Below, piece after piece: positions 17,941-26,838 of a stretch of 64,000 nt of DNA. The stretch lies in NCBI RefSeq assembly GCF_036002945.1, contig NZ_CP108529.1, forward strand, positions 8,799,001 through 8,863,000, in the 5' to 3' direction. The DNA comes from Streptomyces sp. NBC_01224. GTDB taxonomy: Bacteria > Actinomycetota > Actinomycetes > Streptomycetales > Streptomycetaceae. Position 1 is the first letter of the stretch. Every line of letters begins with the position of its first letter. The notes under the pieces are model-generated. The model was not told the DNA's origin and ran no database searches. It worked only from the letters and a program-made list of their open reading frames with translations. A program made the position numbers and the translations under genes.

Positions 17941-18090
17941 TCATGACGCCCAACCGTCGGCTTCAACGGTGAGTGTCCGGTGCAGTGCGGCGAGGCCCTC
18001 GGTGTAGATGCCGTGGAACAGGGCGATGGCCTCGTCGTCGCTGATGGCGAAGAAGCTGATCGACGACTCCGCGCCCGCACCCGCCGCCTA
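17941..18090 (-). pseudogene. C-terminal fragment of an SRPBCC-fold protein
   Basis: The minus strand encodes about 45 residues, SFFAISDDEAIALFHGIYTEG and on to a stop at 17941. This is the usual C-terminal helix of MxaD/SRPBCC lipid-binding-like proteins. A TAG closes the frame upstream, so no N-terminus is attached. It lies back to back with the N-terminal half of an SRPBCC gene at 18127. Confidence 0.5.
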
Positions 18091-18126
18091 AACCGTTCCC
18101 CCTGACTCAGTTCCCCAGGAGATTCC

Positions 18127-18456
18127 GTGGCCACAACCACCGCATCCATCGACATTCCTGTATCGCCCGACCGCATCTGGCAGCTCATCGGCGGCTTCGA
18201 CTCCCTTCCCGACTGGCTGCCCTACATCCCCACCAGCGAACTCAGCGAGGGCGGACGCGTCCGCACCCTCGCCAACGAGGACGGCGGCGTCATCGTCGAG
18301 CGTCTCGAGTCCTTCGACGACAAGGCCCGCACCTACAGCTACTCCATCCTCCGGGCCCCCTTCCCTGTCGGCGGAGCCCGTCGAAGCCACGGCCGGTCAT
18401 CGGATGGTGTGCCCTTGAGGGCGGCGTTGAACGAGGCGGGCTCCGGGTGGGTGTGA
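18127..18456 (+). pseudogene. SRPBCC-family protein, truncated after the N-terminal half
   Basis: GTG 18127 follows CCAGGAG. Residues 1-86 read as the first half of a polyketide-cyclase/MxaD-like SRPBCC domain (SIDIPVSPDRIWQLIGGFDS, then DWLPYI, GGVIVERLESFD, YSYSILRAPFPV). After about base 18384 the sequence turns into unrelated low-information residues and stops. The family normally needs another ~55 residues ending in the C-terminal helix. A matching helix exists on the opposite strand just upstream. Confidence 0.7.
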
Positions 18457-18469
18457 TCGGTGAGTACCT

Positions 18470-19378
18470 TTATGGGGCCGTCTTCTCCTTGAGGTGCTGA
18501 GCGACTGTGCCCACGGCGAGGGCGTTGGCGGATACGATCACGGCGATGGCCAGCCACGCTGCCATCCCGATGTGCTGGCCCAGCACGAGCAGGCCGACCA
18601 GGGCGGCGAACACCGGGTTGACGCTCATGAAGATCCCGAAAAAGTGGGCCGGGATCCGGCGCAGCGCGAGCAGGTCAGCCAGGAACGGCACGGCGGAGGA
18701 CAGCACTCCGGCGGCCAGCGCGCACAGCAGAGCGGGGGCCGTGGGGCGGTGGAGCCACAGGACCGCGACGCCTACGGGCAGGTAGAGCAGGCCGGAGACG
18801 GCCGCGGCCGCGGCCGATCCCTGCAGACCTGGCAGGCGCTCGCCCACGGTGCGGTTGAGCAGGATGTAACAGCCCCAGCAGACGGCGGCGAGCAGGGCCA
18901 GACCGATGCCGAGGTAGTCGGTGCTCGGCCGGGGGCGCGTGAGGACCACCACGGCCGCGGCGACGGCGAGGGCGCAGACCAGATCGGTGCGGCGGCGGGA
19001 GCGGGCCAGGGCCACGGTGAGCGGGCCGAGGAACTCCAGGGTGACCGCGAGACCGAGACCGATCCGGTCGATCGCCATGTACAGCGTGAGGTTCATGGCG
19101 GCGAACACCGCCGCCAGGCCCAGCACAGGCCGCCATTGTGCGGTGGTGAATGACCGCAGCTTCGGCCGGCCCGCGCCCAGCAGCACTGCGGCGGCCACCC
19201 ACTGGCGCACCGCCACGACGCCTACCGGTCCGAGGACCGGGAAGGCGAGGGCGGCCACCGACGCTCCGACCTGATTGGACAGACCGCTGCCCAGCATCAG
19301 GGCGATCCCGGACAGTCGGGGCGGGGCCGTCGGCGGTGCGGTCCCGGCTGTCATTTCCGTACGAGCATCGGTTGCCAT
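18470..19378 (-). CDS. EamA/DMT-family transporter (RhtA-like)
   Basis: 302 residues from ATG 19378, with ten hydrophobic helices in two EamA repeats. Landmarks are GVVAVRQWVAAAVLL, AAMNLTLYMAIDRIGLG followed by VTLEFLGPLTVAL in the first half, and LSSAVPFLADLLALRRIP in the second. This arrangement resembles amino-acid or metabolite exporters of the RhtA type. The divergent gene is the wreck of a LysR regulator, which would normally control such an exporter. The substrate is unknown. Confidence 0.9.
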   Translation of the reverse strand: MATDARTEMTAGTAPPTAPPRLSGIALMLGSGLSNQVGASVAALAFPVLGPVGVVAVRQWVAAAVLLGAGRPKLRSFTTAQWRPVLGLAAVFAAMNLTLYMAIDRIGLGLAVTLEFLGPLTVALARSRRRTDLVCALAVAAAVVVLTRPRPSTDYLGIGLALLAAVCWGCYILLNRTVGERLPGLQGSAAAAAVSGLLYLPVGVAVLWLHRPTAPALLCALAAGVLSSAVPFLADLLALRRIPAHFFGIFMSVNPVFAALVGLLVLGQHIGMAAWLAIAVIVSANALAVGTVAQHLKEKTAP

Positions 19379-19446
19379 GACACGACCATCCGCCACGACG
19401 ATGCATACGCAAAATGCATTGGACACACCATCTATACACTTGGCGC
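19379..19446. promoter_or_regulatory. Divergent promoter region, EamA transporter / LysR remnant
   Basis: 68 relatively AT-rich bases between the two starts, containing ATGCAT twice (around 19401 and 19413) in ATGCATACGCAAAATGCAT. A LysR-type binding site is expected here, but no single site is decisive. Confidence 0.45.
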
Positions 19447-19673
19447 ATGGATGGTCATGCGGAGCTTGAGCTGCGGCACCCGCGCTGCCTGGTCACCATG
19501 CCATCGCCACCGGCCGCTGCGTCGGCGTCACTCCACAGGCCACCGCCACCCAGTACCGACGTGACGGCATCGTCTACCGGCCCCTGCGCGACGCCGGACC
19601 CGTTCCTGCCCACCTCATCTGGCGCCGGCATGCCCCCCACCCTGCTACGCACGCCGCCGTCGCCCTGCTCTGA
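19447..19673 (+). pseudogene. LysR-family regulator with large internal deletion
   Basis: ATG 19447 begins MDGHAELELRHPRCLV, the first turn of a LysR winged helix. About 18 residues in, the frame changes. The +1 frame then gives the C-terminal end of a LysR effector domain (AIATGRCVGVTPQAT, QYRRDGIVYRPLRDAGPVP, HPATHAAVALL and a TGA at 19671). Roughly 230 residues, including nearly all of the DNA-binding helix and sensor domain, are gone. It sits divergently beside the EamA transporter. Confidence 0.75.
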
Positions 19674-20338
19674 GACCTCAACCGTGAAGGCGCCTGACAC
19701 CGAGCTCTCGACACGGAGTCTTGAAATGGTTCTGCTGGGGTGGCACGTCCGGAGTCACCGCCGGAGTCCGAGAGTCGGCTGCGCCGGCCGTCCCCAGGGG
19801 CTGGCACGCTGCAGGCGCCTTGCTCAGGGGACGCAGGTCGGTGGCAGGTGACGCCAGCGCCTCGGCGGCTACGGGAATACGGCGCTCGATCAGCATGCGC
19901 GCCGATCGCAGCTCCTTGGGGCGGTTCATTCCGGCGGCGGTCACGAGCACGTCCCTGCCGCATCCAGAAGCCGAGGAAGCCGCTGTCCGATTCCTCGTCT
20001 CGCGGGACGAACTCGTCGTCGGCGCAGGGCCTTCCAGGCCCGTCAGGAGGGTGATCGACGGCCGCAGTGGGCGCTGGAGCCTCTGAGCCCATGGAGAAGG
20101 ATGCGCGGTCGCGTGGGCTCAGTTCCGTCCGATTTTCGGTCACGGCCAGTACCTCGGTGAACATTCACCGGTGATTTGTTGTGCGGTGTCCGATAACCGA
20201 GCATGGAAGCTTCCCCCGGCGGTTCCCGTAGCAGGCGTGCGCCCGCACGCTGGGCCGCCGCTGCACGGACCGGGGGTCGTGGCACTGCCTCGCGGGGCAG
20301 GCGACGGTACCCAGCACGATGAAAGGCGCACGATCCCC
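19674..20338. other. Region before the permease, no firm gene
   Basis: Minus-strand frames between 19690 and 20165 show a few protein-like stretches (LSPRDRASFSMGSEAPAP; VPRDEESDSGFLGFW), but no single frame holds them together with a family. It may be a decayed gene. AAAGG at about 20323 could be the permease ribosome site. Confidence 0.35.
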
Positions 20339-21748
20339 ATGCACGACACCGGAACCGTCTCGCAATCGGCTCCGGCCCCGACCCAAGGCCCCGACTCCGC
20401 CCGGACGGGACGCCTTCCGTCCCCGGAGCGGGAAGGGGGCAGCCGGCACGCCCGGCGCTTCGGGCTTCCGGTTGCCACCGCACTGGTCATGGGCAACATC
20501 ATCGGCGGCGGCATCTTCCTGCTCCCCGTGTCCGTCGCCCCGTACGGCACCATCAGCCTCGTCGCCTTCGGCGTGCTCACCGTCGGCGCCATCGCGCTCG
20601 CTCTCGTGTTCGGGCGTCTCGCGCAGCGCGACCCGCGCACCGGCGGGCCGTACGTCTACGTGCGCGAGGCCTTCGGCGATTTCGCGGGCTTCCTGGCCGC
20701 CTGGTCGTACTGGATCACCTCCTGGGTGAGCAACGCGGCGCTCGCCGTCACCGCCGTGGGCTACCTGGACGTGCTGCTGCCCCTGCATGACTCGCCGTGG
20801 CTGATGATGACCGCCGCACTCGTCGTGCAGTGGTTGCCGGCTCTCGCCAACCTCGCGGGGACCCGTTACGTCGGCGCGGTGCAGCTCGTCTCCACCGTGC
20901 TGAAGTTCGTGCCTTTGCTGCTGGTCGCGATCGGTGGACTGTTCTTCTTCGACCCGGACAACCTCGGTCCTTTCCAGGCCACGGAAGGTGGCGCTCTCGG
21001 CGCGGTCTCCGCGTCCGCCGCGATCCTGCTCTTCAGCTATCTCGGCGTCGAGTCGGCGGCGGTCAGTGCGGGCGAGGTGCGCAATCCGCGGCGCAACGTC
21101 GGAAGGGCGACCGTCCTCGGCACTCTCGGTGCGGCGCTGGTGTACCTGCTGGGTACCCTCGCCGTCTTCGGTACCGTTGCGCACGACAAGCTGCTCACCT
21201 CCAGCGCCCCCTTCACCGACGCCGTCAACGCCATGTTCGGCGGCACATGGGGCGGCGCGGCGGTCGCCTGCGCGGCGCTGGTGTCGATCGTGGGCGCGCT
21301 CAACGGCTGGACGCTGCTCAGCGCCCAGACCGGGTACGCCGCCGCCCGCGACGGGCTGTTCCCGGCACGCTTCGCGGTGAAGCGGCGGGGTGTGCCCACC
21401 TTCGGTGTGATCGTCACGGTCGTCCTCGCCTCGTCGCTGACTGTCTACAACTACATGGCCGGGACGGCCGGTGTGTTCGAGATCCTGGTGCTGGTGACGA
21501 CCTTCACCGCGACCGTCCCGTACCTCCTGGCGACGGCGGCCCAGCTGTACTTCCTCGTCTCGGGACAGCGCGACAGGGTTCGCCCGGCTCGCCTCGCCCG
21601 TGACGCCGTGCTCGCGCTGGCCGCCTTCGGCTTCTCCATGTGGCTCCTGGCGGGCTCCGGCTACGCAGCCGTCTACCAGGGCGTGCTGTTCCTCTTCGCG
21701 GGTGTCCTGGTCTACGCATGGATGTCGGCCCGTAAGGCGCGCGCCTGA
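20339..21748 (+). CDS. APC-superfamily amino-acid permease
   Basis: 469 residues from ATG 20339, about 12 transmembrane helices. The first helix carries the APC signature VMGNIIGGGIFLLPVSVAPYG. Helix 6 has the FSYLGVESAAVSAGEVRNPRRNV motif region, followed by AQTGYAAARDGLFP, typical of AdiC/ArcD-like basic amino acid/polyamine antiporters. No partner decarboxylase or deiminase gene is adjacent, so the substrate is unknown. The extra N-terminal ~40 residues before helix 1 are hydrophilic. Confidence 0.92.
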   Translation: MHDTGTVSQSAPAPTQGPDSARTGRLPSPEREGGSRHARRFGLPVATALVMGNIIGGGIFLLPVSVAPYGTISLVAFGVLTVGAIALALVFGRLAQRDPRTGGPYVYVREAFGDFAGFLAAWSYWITSWVSNAALAVTAVGYLDVLLPLHDSPWLMMTAALVVQWLPALANLAGTRYVGAVQLVSTVLKFVPLLLVAIGGLFFFDPDNLGPFQATEGGALGAVSASAAILLFSYLGVESAAVSAGEVRNPRRNVGRATVLGTLGAALVYLLGTLAVFGTVAHDKLLTSSAPFTDAVNAMFGGTWGGAAVACAALVSIVGALNGWTLLSAQTGYAAARDGLFPARFAVKRRGVPTFGVIVTVVLASSLTVYNYMAGTAGVFEILVLVTTFTATVPYLLATAAQLYFLVSGQRDRVRPARLARDAVLALAAFGFSMWLLAGSGYAAVYQGVLFLFAGVLVYAWMSARKARA

Positions 21749-22580
21749 CGTCTCGGCGGGGGACTGGTGAGCCGACCGGCCAGGTGTGGAGGGCGCGTCG
21801 GAGTGCCTGTGCTCGACGTACCGGCTGGAGGTGTCACCGTAGGGGCAACGGACACGAGACAGAGGGGCAGTCGTTCCCCTGTCCCTGCGTGTCCCAGGTC
21901 GGCTGACGGAGGCCACGCCGATGGCTTGGGCCACGCGGCCGGCTTCCTTGCGTATGGCGCGCGGTTCGGTGCGCCGCAGGTCCGCGGCGACGACGCGGGC
22001 CGATGGCGGATACGCGACGGCTCGGCGTCGATCTCGTGGGCCGTCATCACGTGTGGGGCGGCCGTGCGGTCGCCGCGTCGACGGACCGTAGCCCGGTGCC
22101 CCGCATGGGCGATCCGGAATCGGACGGACTGCGGGTCACTGCACGCCGGTGGCGCACACCTCGCATCCCGCTCGTGGAAGGCCGGCGGTATGGCGGCCGT
22201 GGGGGCGCGGTTCTGAGAGTTCCCGTCGTGGGGGCTGACGTGGACCGGATGTGCGCGGAGACGGCCGGCCGAGGAGGGAGTCGTCGATGTATCAGAGTTC
22301 CGTCAACTGCCTATGGAGATCGCCGGTTGGGCGAACGGAGTCATGCAGTCGAGGGCGACGGGGCGACGCGCATCACCCCTTGCGGCGGCGGGGTCCGTAC
22401 ATCACTCGCGGGTGGGCCCGACGCACCAGCGCGGCCCCACCCTGCACGTCAGGACCGAGTCGGCCGATCAGGTGCCGATCCCGCGATTCTGCGTAGTCCC
22501 TTCGAGTAATGCGTTACCCATAAAGGGCGAACCGGAACAATAGGGGGTGGGTGGAAGGAAGATTGACGGGAGAGTGGTGC
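21749..22580. other. 832-base gene-free stretch before the cytochrome b gene
   Basis: Several open frames on both strands, all arginine- or proline-heavy and without recognisable domains. A TGACGGGAGAG just before 22581 is the likely ribosome site of the next gene. Confidence 0.4.
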
Positions 22581-24221
22581 ATGCCCCTGCGGAGGCGTAA
22601 GGCGCAGCTGAAGGCCCGGGCCGGACAGGCGGCGGTCAGTGGATACGGTGCGGTGGATGCGCGCCTGCCCGTCAGCGAGTCGGCCAGGCAGTTGCTGCGC
22701 AAGGCCTTTCCCGACCACTGGTCTTTTCTCCTCGGCGAGATCGCCCTCTACTCCTTCGTGGTCCTGCTCCTCACCGGCGTGTACCTCACCCTGTTCTTCG
22801 ACCCGAGCATGATGGAGAGCGTCTACACCGGTTCCTATGCGCCCCTTCAGGGCGTGAGGATGACGCAGGCCTACACCACGACCCTCGACATCAGCTTCGC
22901 CGTGCGCGGGGGCCTGCTGATCCGTCAGATCCACCACTGGGCGGCACTGGTGTTCGTCGCCGCGATCGCCGTCCATATGCTGCGAATCTTCTTCACCGGT
23001 GCCTTCCGTAAACCGCGGGAGGCCAACTGGATTGTGGGCGGGACTCTGTTCGTGCTGGCGCTCCTCGAAGGATTCGCGGGCTATTCGCTGCCCGACGACC
23101 TGCTGTCCGGTACGGGCCTGAGGACGGCGGCCACCATCGTGGGGTCGATCCCTGTCGTCGGAACGTACTTGGAGCTGTTCGTCTTCGGCGGACAGTTCCC
23201 GGGCAATGACGTGATTCCCCGCCTGTATCCCGTGCATGTCCTGCTCGTGCCCGGCCTGATCGTGGCGCTGATCACCGCTCATCTCATCCTGGTGGTCTAC
23301 CTGAAACACACGCACTGGGCGGGTCAGGGGAAGACCAATGAGAACGCCGTCGGCTCACCGGCGTTTCCTCACTTCACCGCGAAGACCACAGGTTTCTTCC
23401 TCATGGTGTTCGGCGTGCTGACCTTTCTGGGTGCGCTCGCCCAGATCAACCCCGTATGGAACTACGGCCCCTATCGCGCCAACCAGGTTTCCGGTAACGC
23501 ACAGCCGGACTGGTATGTCGGGTTCCTGGAGGGCGCGCTCCGGCTGATGCCGCCATGGGAGACCGACATTGCGGGCCACACCATCATGTGGAATGTGTTC
23601 ATTCCGGCGATCGTGCTGCCAGGCGTGGTCTTCACAGTGCTGTTCCTTTATCCCTTCTTCGAGAAATGGGTGACGGGCGACCGCGGGGAACACCATCTGT
23701 GTGACCGGCCGCGCAACCGGCCGACGCGTACGGGGCTCGGCGTGGCGGCCATCGTCTTCTACGCCGTTCTCCTGGTCGCGGGCGGCAACGACGTCGTCGC
23801 CTTCTCGTTCAGGGTTTCGGTCGAGGCCATGACCTGGATCCTCAGAACCGCGCTGATCGCCGCTCCGCTCCTGGCCTTCGCGCTGACCAAGCGCCTCTGC
23901 CTCGCCCTCCAGATGCGGGACCGCCGCCGGCTGACCGAGGGTGAGGAGACCGGCCAGGTGACCCAGTCGATGAATGGCGACCTCTCGGAGAGCCACCGCG
24001 GCCTGAGTCCGACAGCCCGCTACCGCATCCTGATGCGTGATGTCCCGACGCCCCTGGAGCTCCCCGCGGAGGGCCCGATCTCGCGTCGGCGACGGCTTCG
24101 GTCCGTATTGAGCGGCTGGTACTACGGGGACCGCGTGGAGCTGCCCGCCACGGACGAGCAACGGTCCCGGATCGCCGAGCGGGCCGCGCCGCCGGAGCCG
24201 GTCCGCGAGCCCGAGGACTGA
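22581..24221 (+). CDS. Cytochrome bc-type cytochrome b subunit (QcrB paralogue)
   Basis: 546 residues from ATG 22581, preceded by GGGAG; GTG 22551 is an alternative. Eight or more transmembrane helices. Haem-binding histidines lie in RQIHHWAALVFVAAIAVHM and, after the SLPDDLLSGTG segment, in YPVHVLLVPGLIVALITAH. A long hydrophilic C-terminal tail (~100 residues) follows, as in actinobacterial QcrB. No Rieske (qcrA) or dihaem cytochrome c (qcrC) gene is beside it, unlike the main qcrCAB operon. It converges with ctaF/ctaD, so this looks like an accessory respiratory set. Confidence 0.93.
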   Translation: MPLRRRKAQLKARAGQAAVSGYGAVDARLPVSESARQLLRKAFPDHWSFLLGEIALYSFVVLLLTGVYLTLFFDPSMMESVYTGSYAPLQGVRMTQAYTTTLDISFAVRGGLLIRQIHHWAALVFVAAIAVHMLRIFFTGAFRKPREANWIVGGTLFVLALLEGFAGYSLPDDLLSGTGLRTAATIVGSIPVVGTYLELFVFGGQFPGNDVIPRLYPVHVLLVPGLIVALITAHLILVVYLKHTHWAGQGKTNENAVGSPAFPHFTAKTTGFFLMVFGVLTFLGALAQINPVWNYGPYRANQVSGNAQPDWYVGFLEGALRLMPPWETDIAGHTIMWNVFIPAIVLPGVVFTVLFLYPFFEKWVTGDRGEHHLCDRPRNRPTRTGLGVAAIVFYAVLLVAGGNDVVAFSFRVSVEAMTWILRTALIAAPLLAFALTKRLCLALQMRDRRRLTEGEETGQVTQSMNGDLSESHRGLSPTARYRILMRDVPTPLELPAEGPISRRRRLRSVLSGWYYGDRVELPATDEQRSRIAERAAPPEPVREPED

Positions 24222-24238
24222 GAGCCGCCCTCAGTCCT
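24214..24238. terminator. Bidirectional terminator shared by qcrB-like and ctaF
   Basis: AGGACTGAG / CTCAGTCCT, a perfect 9-bp stem with a 7-base loop. It contains both stop codons (TGA at 24219-24221 and the minus-strand TGA at 24231-24233), so each gene's last codons form the arm of the other's terminator. Confidence 0.8.
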
Positions 24239-24620
24239 GGGCGCGCGCATATTGGAAGACCATTCCGAACACCCCTGCCAGGACCACGCCCAGCCCGATC
24301 ACGAAGAGCCACAGACCGAACACCACACCGAGAGCGAGCACGGCCATCCCTGCGGCTGTCAGCGACGGCCAGATGCTGTGTGGAGGAAAGAAGTCCACCG
24401 GACCGGACCGCTCATGGATGTGTCCGTCCCCGCGGTCTTCGGGGCGCAGTCCCTTCCTCCGGTAGTTGGTGGCGAAGAAGAACGTGACCAGGGACGCCAT
24501 GAGGAACGAGATGGTGAGAGCCGCCGTGCCTGTCGGATCCCGGGACCACACGGCGTAGAGAACATCGGTCACGAGAAAGAACCCCGCGACCCCGGCGAAG
24601 AGAACGGCCTCGGTCTTCAT
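24231..24620 (-). CDS. ctaF: Cytochrome c oxidase subunit 4 (actinobacterial CtaF)
   Basis: 129 residues from ATG 24620 overlapping the ctaD stop (ATGA). Two helices at the N-terminus, then FFATNYRRKGLRPEDRGDG, the family's Arg/Glu-rich connector, and FFPPHSIWPSLTAAG leading to two more helices. This matches actinobacterial subunit IV of the aa3 oxidase. It is translationally coupled to ctaD. Confidence 0.9.
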   Translation of the reverse strand: MKTEAVLFAGVAGFFLVTDVLYAVWSRDPTGTAALTISFLMASLVTFFFATNYRRKGLRPEDRGDGHIHERSGPVDFFPPHSIWPSLTAAGMAVLALGVVFGLWLFVIGLGVVLAGVFGMVFQYARAQD

Positions 24621-26329
24621 TCGCCCGACTCCTCTGCAGCGCCCGATGTGGAGTGGGACCCGCCTCGTCCGAGGCCCGGCTTCTCTGGCGTGAGGGGGTG
24701 GTGCAGGTCGAAGGCCGGCGAGTCGGAACGTACGCGAGGCAAAGCCCGGAAATTGTGCCGCGGGGGCGGGCAGGAGGTCGCCCACTCCAGGGAACGGCCG
24801 AACCCCCACGGATCGTCCACCTCGACCTTCGGCGCGTAACGGCTGGTGTGCCACACGTTGTACAGGAATGGCAGTGTCGACAGGCCCAGCAGAAAGGAGC
24901 CGGCGGATGAGATCGTATTGAGCAGGGTGAAGCCGTCCGCCGCGAGATAGTCGGCGTAACGCCGGGGCATTCCGGCCTCACCCAGCCAGTGCTGGACCAG
25001 AAAGGTCAGCTGAAAGCCGACGAACAAGGTCCAGAAATGGATACGTCCGATGCGTTCATCCAGCATGCGTCCGGTCAACTTGGGCCACCAGAAGTAGAAG
25101 CCGCCGAACATCGCGAAGACCACTGTTCCGAAGAGCACGTAATGGAGGTGGGCGACGATGAAGTACGAATCGGTGAGATGGAAGTCCAGCGGGGGGGAGG
25201 CGATCAGCACTCCGCTGAGGCCGCCGAGGAGAAAAGTCACGAGGAAGCCGATCGCCCAGAGCATGGGTGTCTCGAACGAGATATTGCCGTGCCACATGGT
25301 GCCGATCCAGTTGAAGAACTTGACACCGGTGGGCACGGCGATGATGAACGACATGGCGGAGAAGAAGGGCAGGAGAACGGCTCCCGTCGCGAACATGTGG
25401 TGGGCCCAGACAACCGCCGAGAGCATGGTGATGCTGATCGTGGCCATCACCATTCCGACATACCCGAACATCGGCTTCCGGCTGAACGCGGGAATGATCT
25501 CGCTGACCACTCCGAAGAAGGGCAACGCGACAATGTAGACCTCGGGATGGCCGAAGAACCAGAACAGGTGCTGCCAGAGCAGTGCCCCGCCGTTCGCGGA
25601 GTCGAAAACATGCGCCCCGAACTTCCGGTCGGCTTCGAGGGCGAGCAGCGTGGCCGCGAGCACCGGAAAAGCGAGCAGCGCGAGGATCGAGGTGAACAGA
25701 ACGTTCCAGGTGAAGATCGGCATCCGGAACATGGTCATACCCGGGGCGCGCAGACAGACGATCGTAGTGATGAAATTGACCGATGCCAGGGTCGTACTGA
25801 TCCCCGACAGCACCAGGCCCATGGTCCAGAGGTCTCCGCCGGCGCCGGGCGAGAAGACGGCACTGTTCAGCGGAGCGTAGGCGAACCAGCCGAAGTGTGC
25901 CGCGCCGCCGGGCACCACGAATCCGGACACCACGATGATTCCGCCGAAGAGGAAGAGCCAGTAGGTGAGCGCGTTGAGGCGGGGAAAGGCGACGTCGGGC
26001 GCGCCGATCTGAAGCGGCATGATGGCGTTCGCGAAGCCGCCGAACATCGGCGTGGCGAACAGCAGCATCATGGTGGTGCCGTGGATGGTGAAGAGCTGGT
26101 TGTACTGCTCTACGCTGACGATCTGAAGCCCTGGCCGGGCCAGCTCCGCTCGCATGAGCATGGCCATCACTCCGGCCAGCAGGAAGAACCCGAACGCCGT
26201 GACCATGTAGAGATTGCCGATGACCTTGTGGTCCGTGGTCGTCAGCCAGCCCATGAGCCTCACACCGGTATTGATGCGCTTGTTGGCCACCGGCTCGGCC
26301 GACGCGGCTTCCTGCAGGTCCTGCGCCAT
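24617..26329 (-). CDS. ctaD: Cytochrome c oxidase subunit I
   Basis: 570 residues from ATG 26329, preceded by GGAG; the frame extends to 26374 but needs no more. Twelve helices. The haem/copper ligands are present: FTIHGTTMMLLF (low-spin haem His), WFFGHPEVYI (CuB His, with the crosslinked Tyr), VWAHHMF (two CuB His) and IVAHLHYVLFG (haem a3 and haem a His). All proton-channel landmarks look normal. Subunits II and III (ctaC, ctaE) are absent nearby, so the product must use those from elsewhere or form a partial branch. Confidence 0.95.
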   Translation of the reverse strand: MAQDLQEAASAEPVANKRINTGVRLMGWLTTTDHKVIGNLYMVTAFGFFLLAGVMAMLMRAELARPGLQIVSVEQYNQLFTIHGTTMMLLFATPMFGGFANAIMPLQIGAPDVAFPRLNALTYWLFLFGGIIVVSGFVVPGGAAHFGWFAYAPLNSAVFSPGAGGDLWTMGLVLSGISTTLASVNFITTIVCLRAPGMTMFRMPIFTWNVLFTSILALLAFPVLAATLLALEADRKFGAHVFDSANGGALLWQHLFWFFGHPEVYIVALPFFGVVSEIIPAFSRKPMFGYVGMVMATISITMLSAVVWAHHMFATGAVLLPFFSAMSFIIAVPTGVKFFNWIGTMWHGNISFETPMLWAIGFLVTFLLGGLSGVLIASPPLDFHLTDSYFIVAHLHYVLFGTVVFAMFGGFYFWWPKLTGRMLDERIGRIHFWTLFVGFQLTFLVQHWLGEAGMPRRYADYLAADGFTLLNTISSAGSFLLGLSTLPFLYNVWHTSRYAPKVEVDDPWGFGRSLEWATSCPPPRHNFRALPRVRSDSPAFDLHHPLTPEKPGLGRGGSHSTSGAAEESGE

Positions 26330-26838
26330 CGGTTCTCCGTCCCTCCCGGTTGACTCGATGGTGGAGCCTGCCACCGTGGACGGCCCGCACGACTGGCGGT
26401 GACACCTCGAATTTCACCAGTTCACCGGTGCGCCGATCGGGTGTCCCAGGAGCCCGCCGCGTCCAAGGTGCCCGGTCATGAGCCAGACCGGCGTCACGTC
26501 TGGTGCGAGGGTCGGGGCGGACCGGGTGACGGCGCGTCTGTTCGGGCGGGAATGCGGGACTGTGCCCTGGCAGCGGACCAGCCGTGTTCCAGCCCCGCAG
26601 CCGGCCCGCGAACCGGGCGGTACGGACCCCGCACGGGCAGGGCGTCGTAGGCGGCCCCCGGCCGACCGTTCCCCGAGCGATCCAGCACCGGACCGCCCTC
26701 AGGACAGCCTCTCGGCCGCCCCGAAAGTCGTCGTATCGCACACGGAGCCAGCCGGATAATGTGATCAACCGGCAGTGACGGTACAGCGACAAGGGGCGGG
26801 TCAGTGGCGGACGATGCGGCAGGGACCGGGGCACTCCG
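26330..26838. other. Gene-free stretch between ctaD and the regulator gene
   Basis: Must contain promoters for the divergent ctaD and regulator genes. No open frame has family features and no strong palindrome was found. Confidence 0.4.

Noticed and set aside
20165..21934. 589-residue minus-strand frame opposite the permease
   Set aside because: Highly charged, Glu/Gly/Arg-rich; an artefact of codon bias on the permease strand.
22003..22509. 168-residue plus frame between the permease and cytochrome b
   Set aside because: Arginine/glycine-rich, no domain, no ribosome site.
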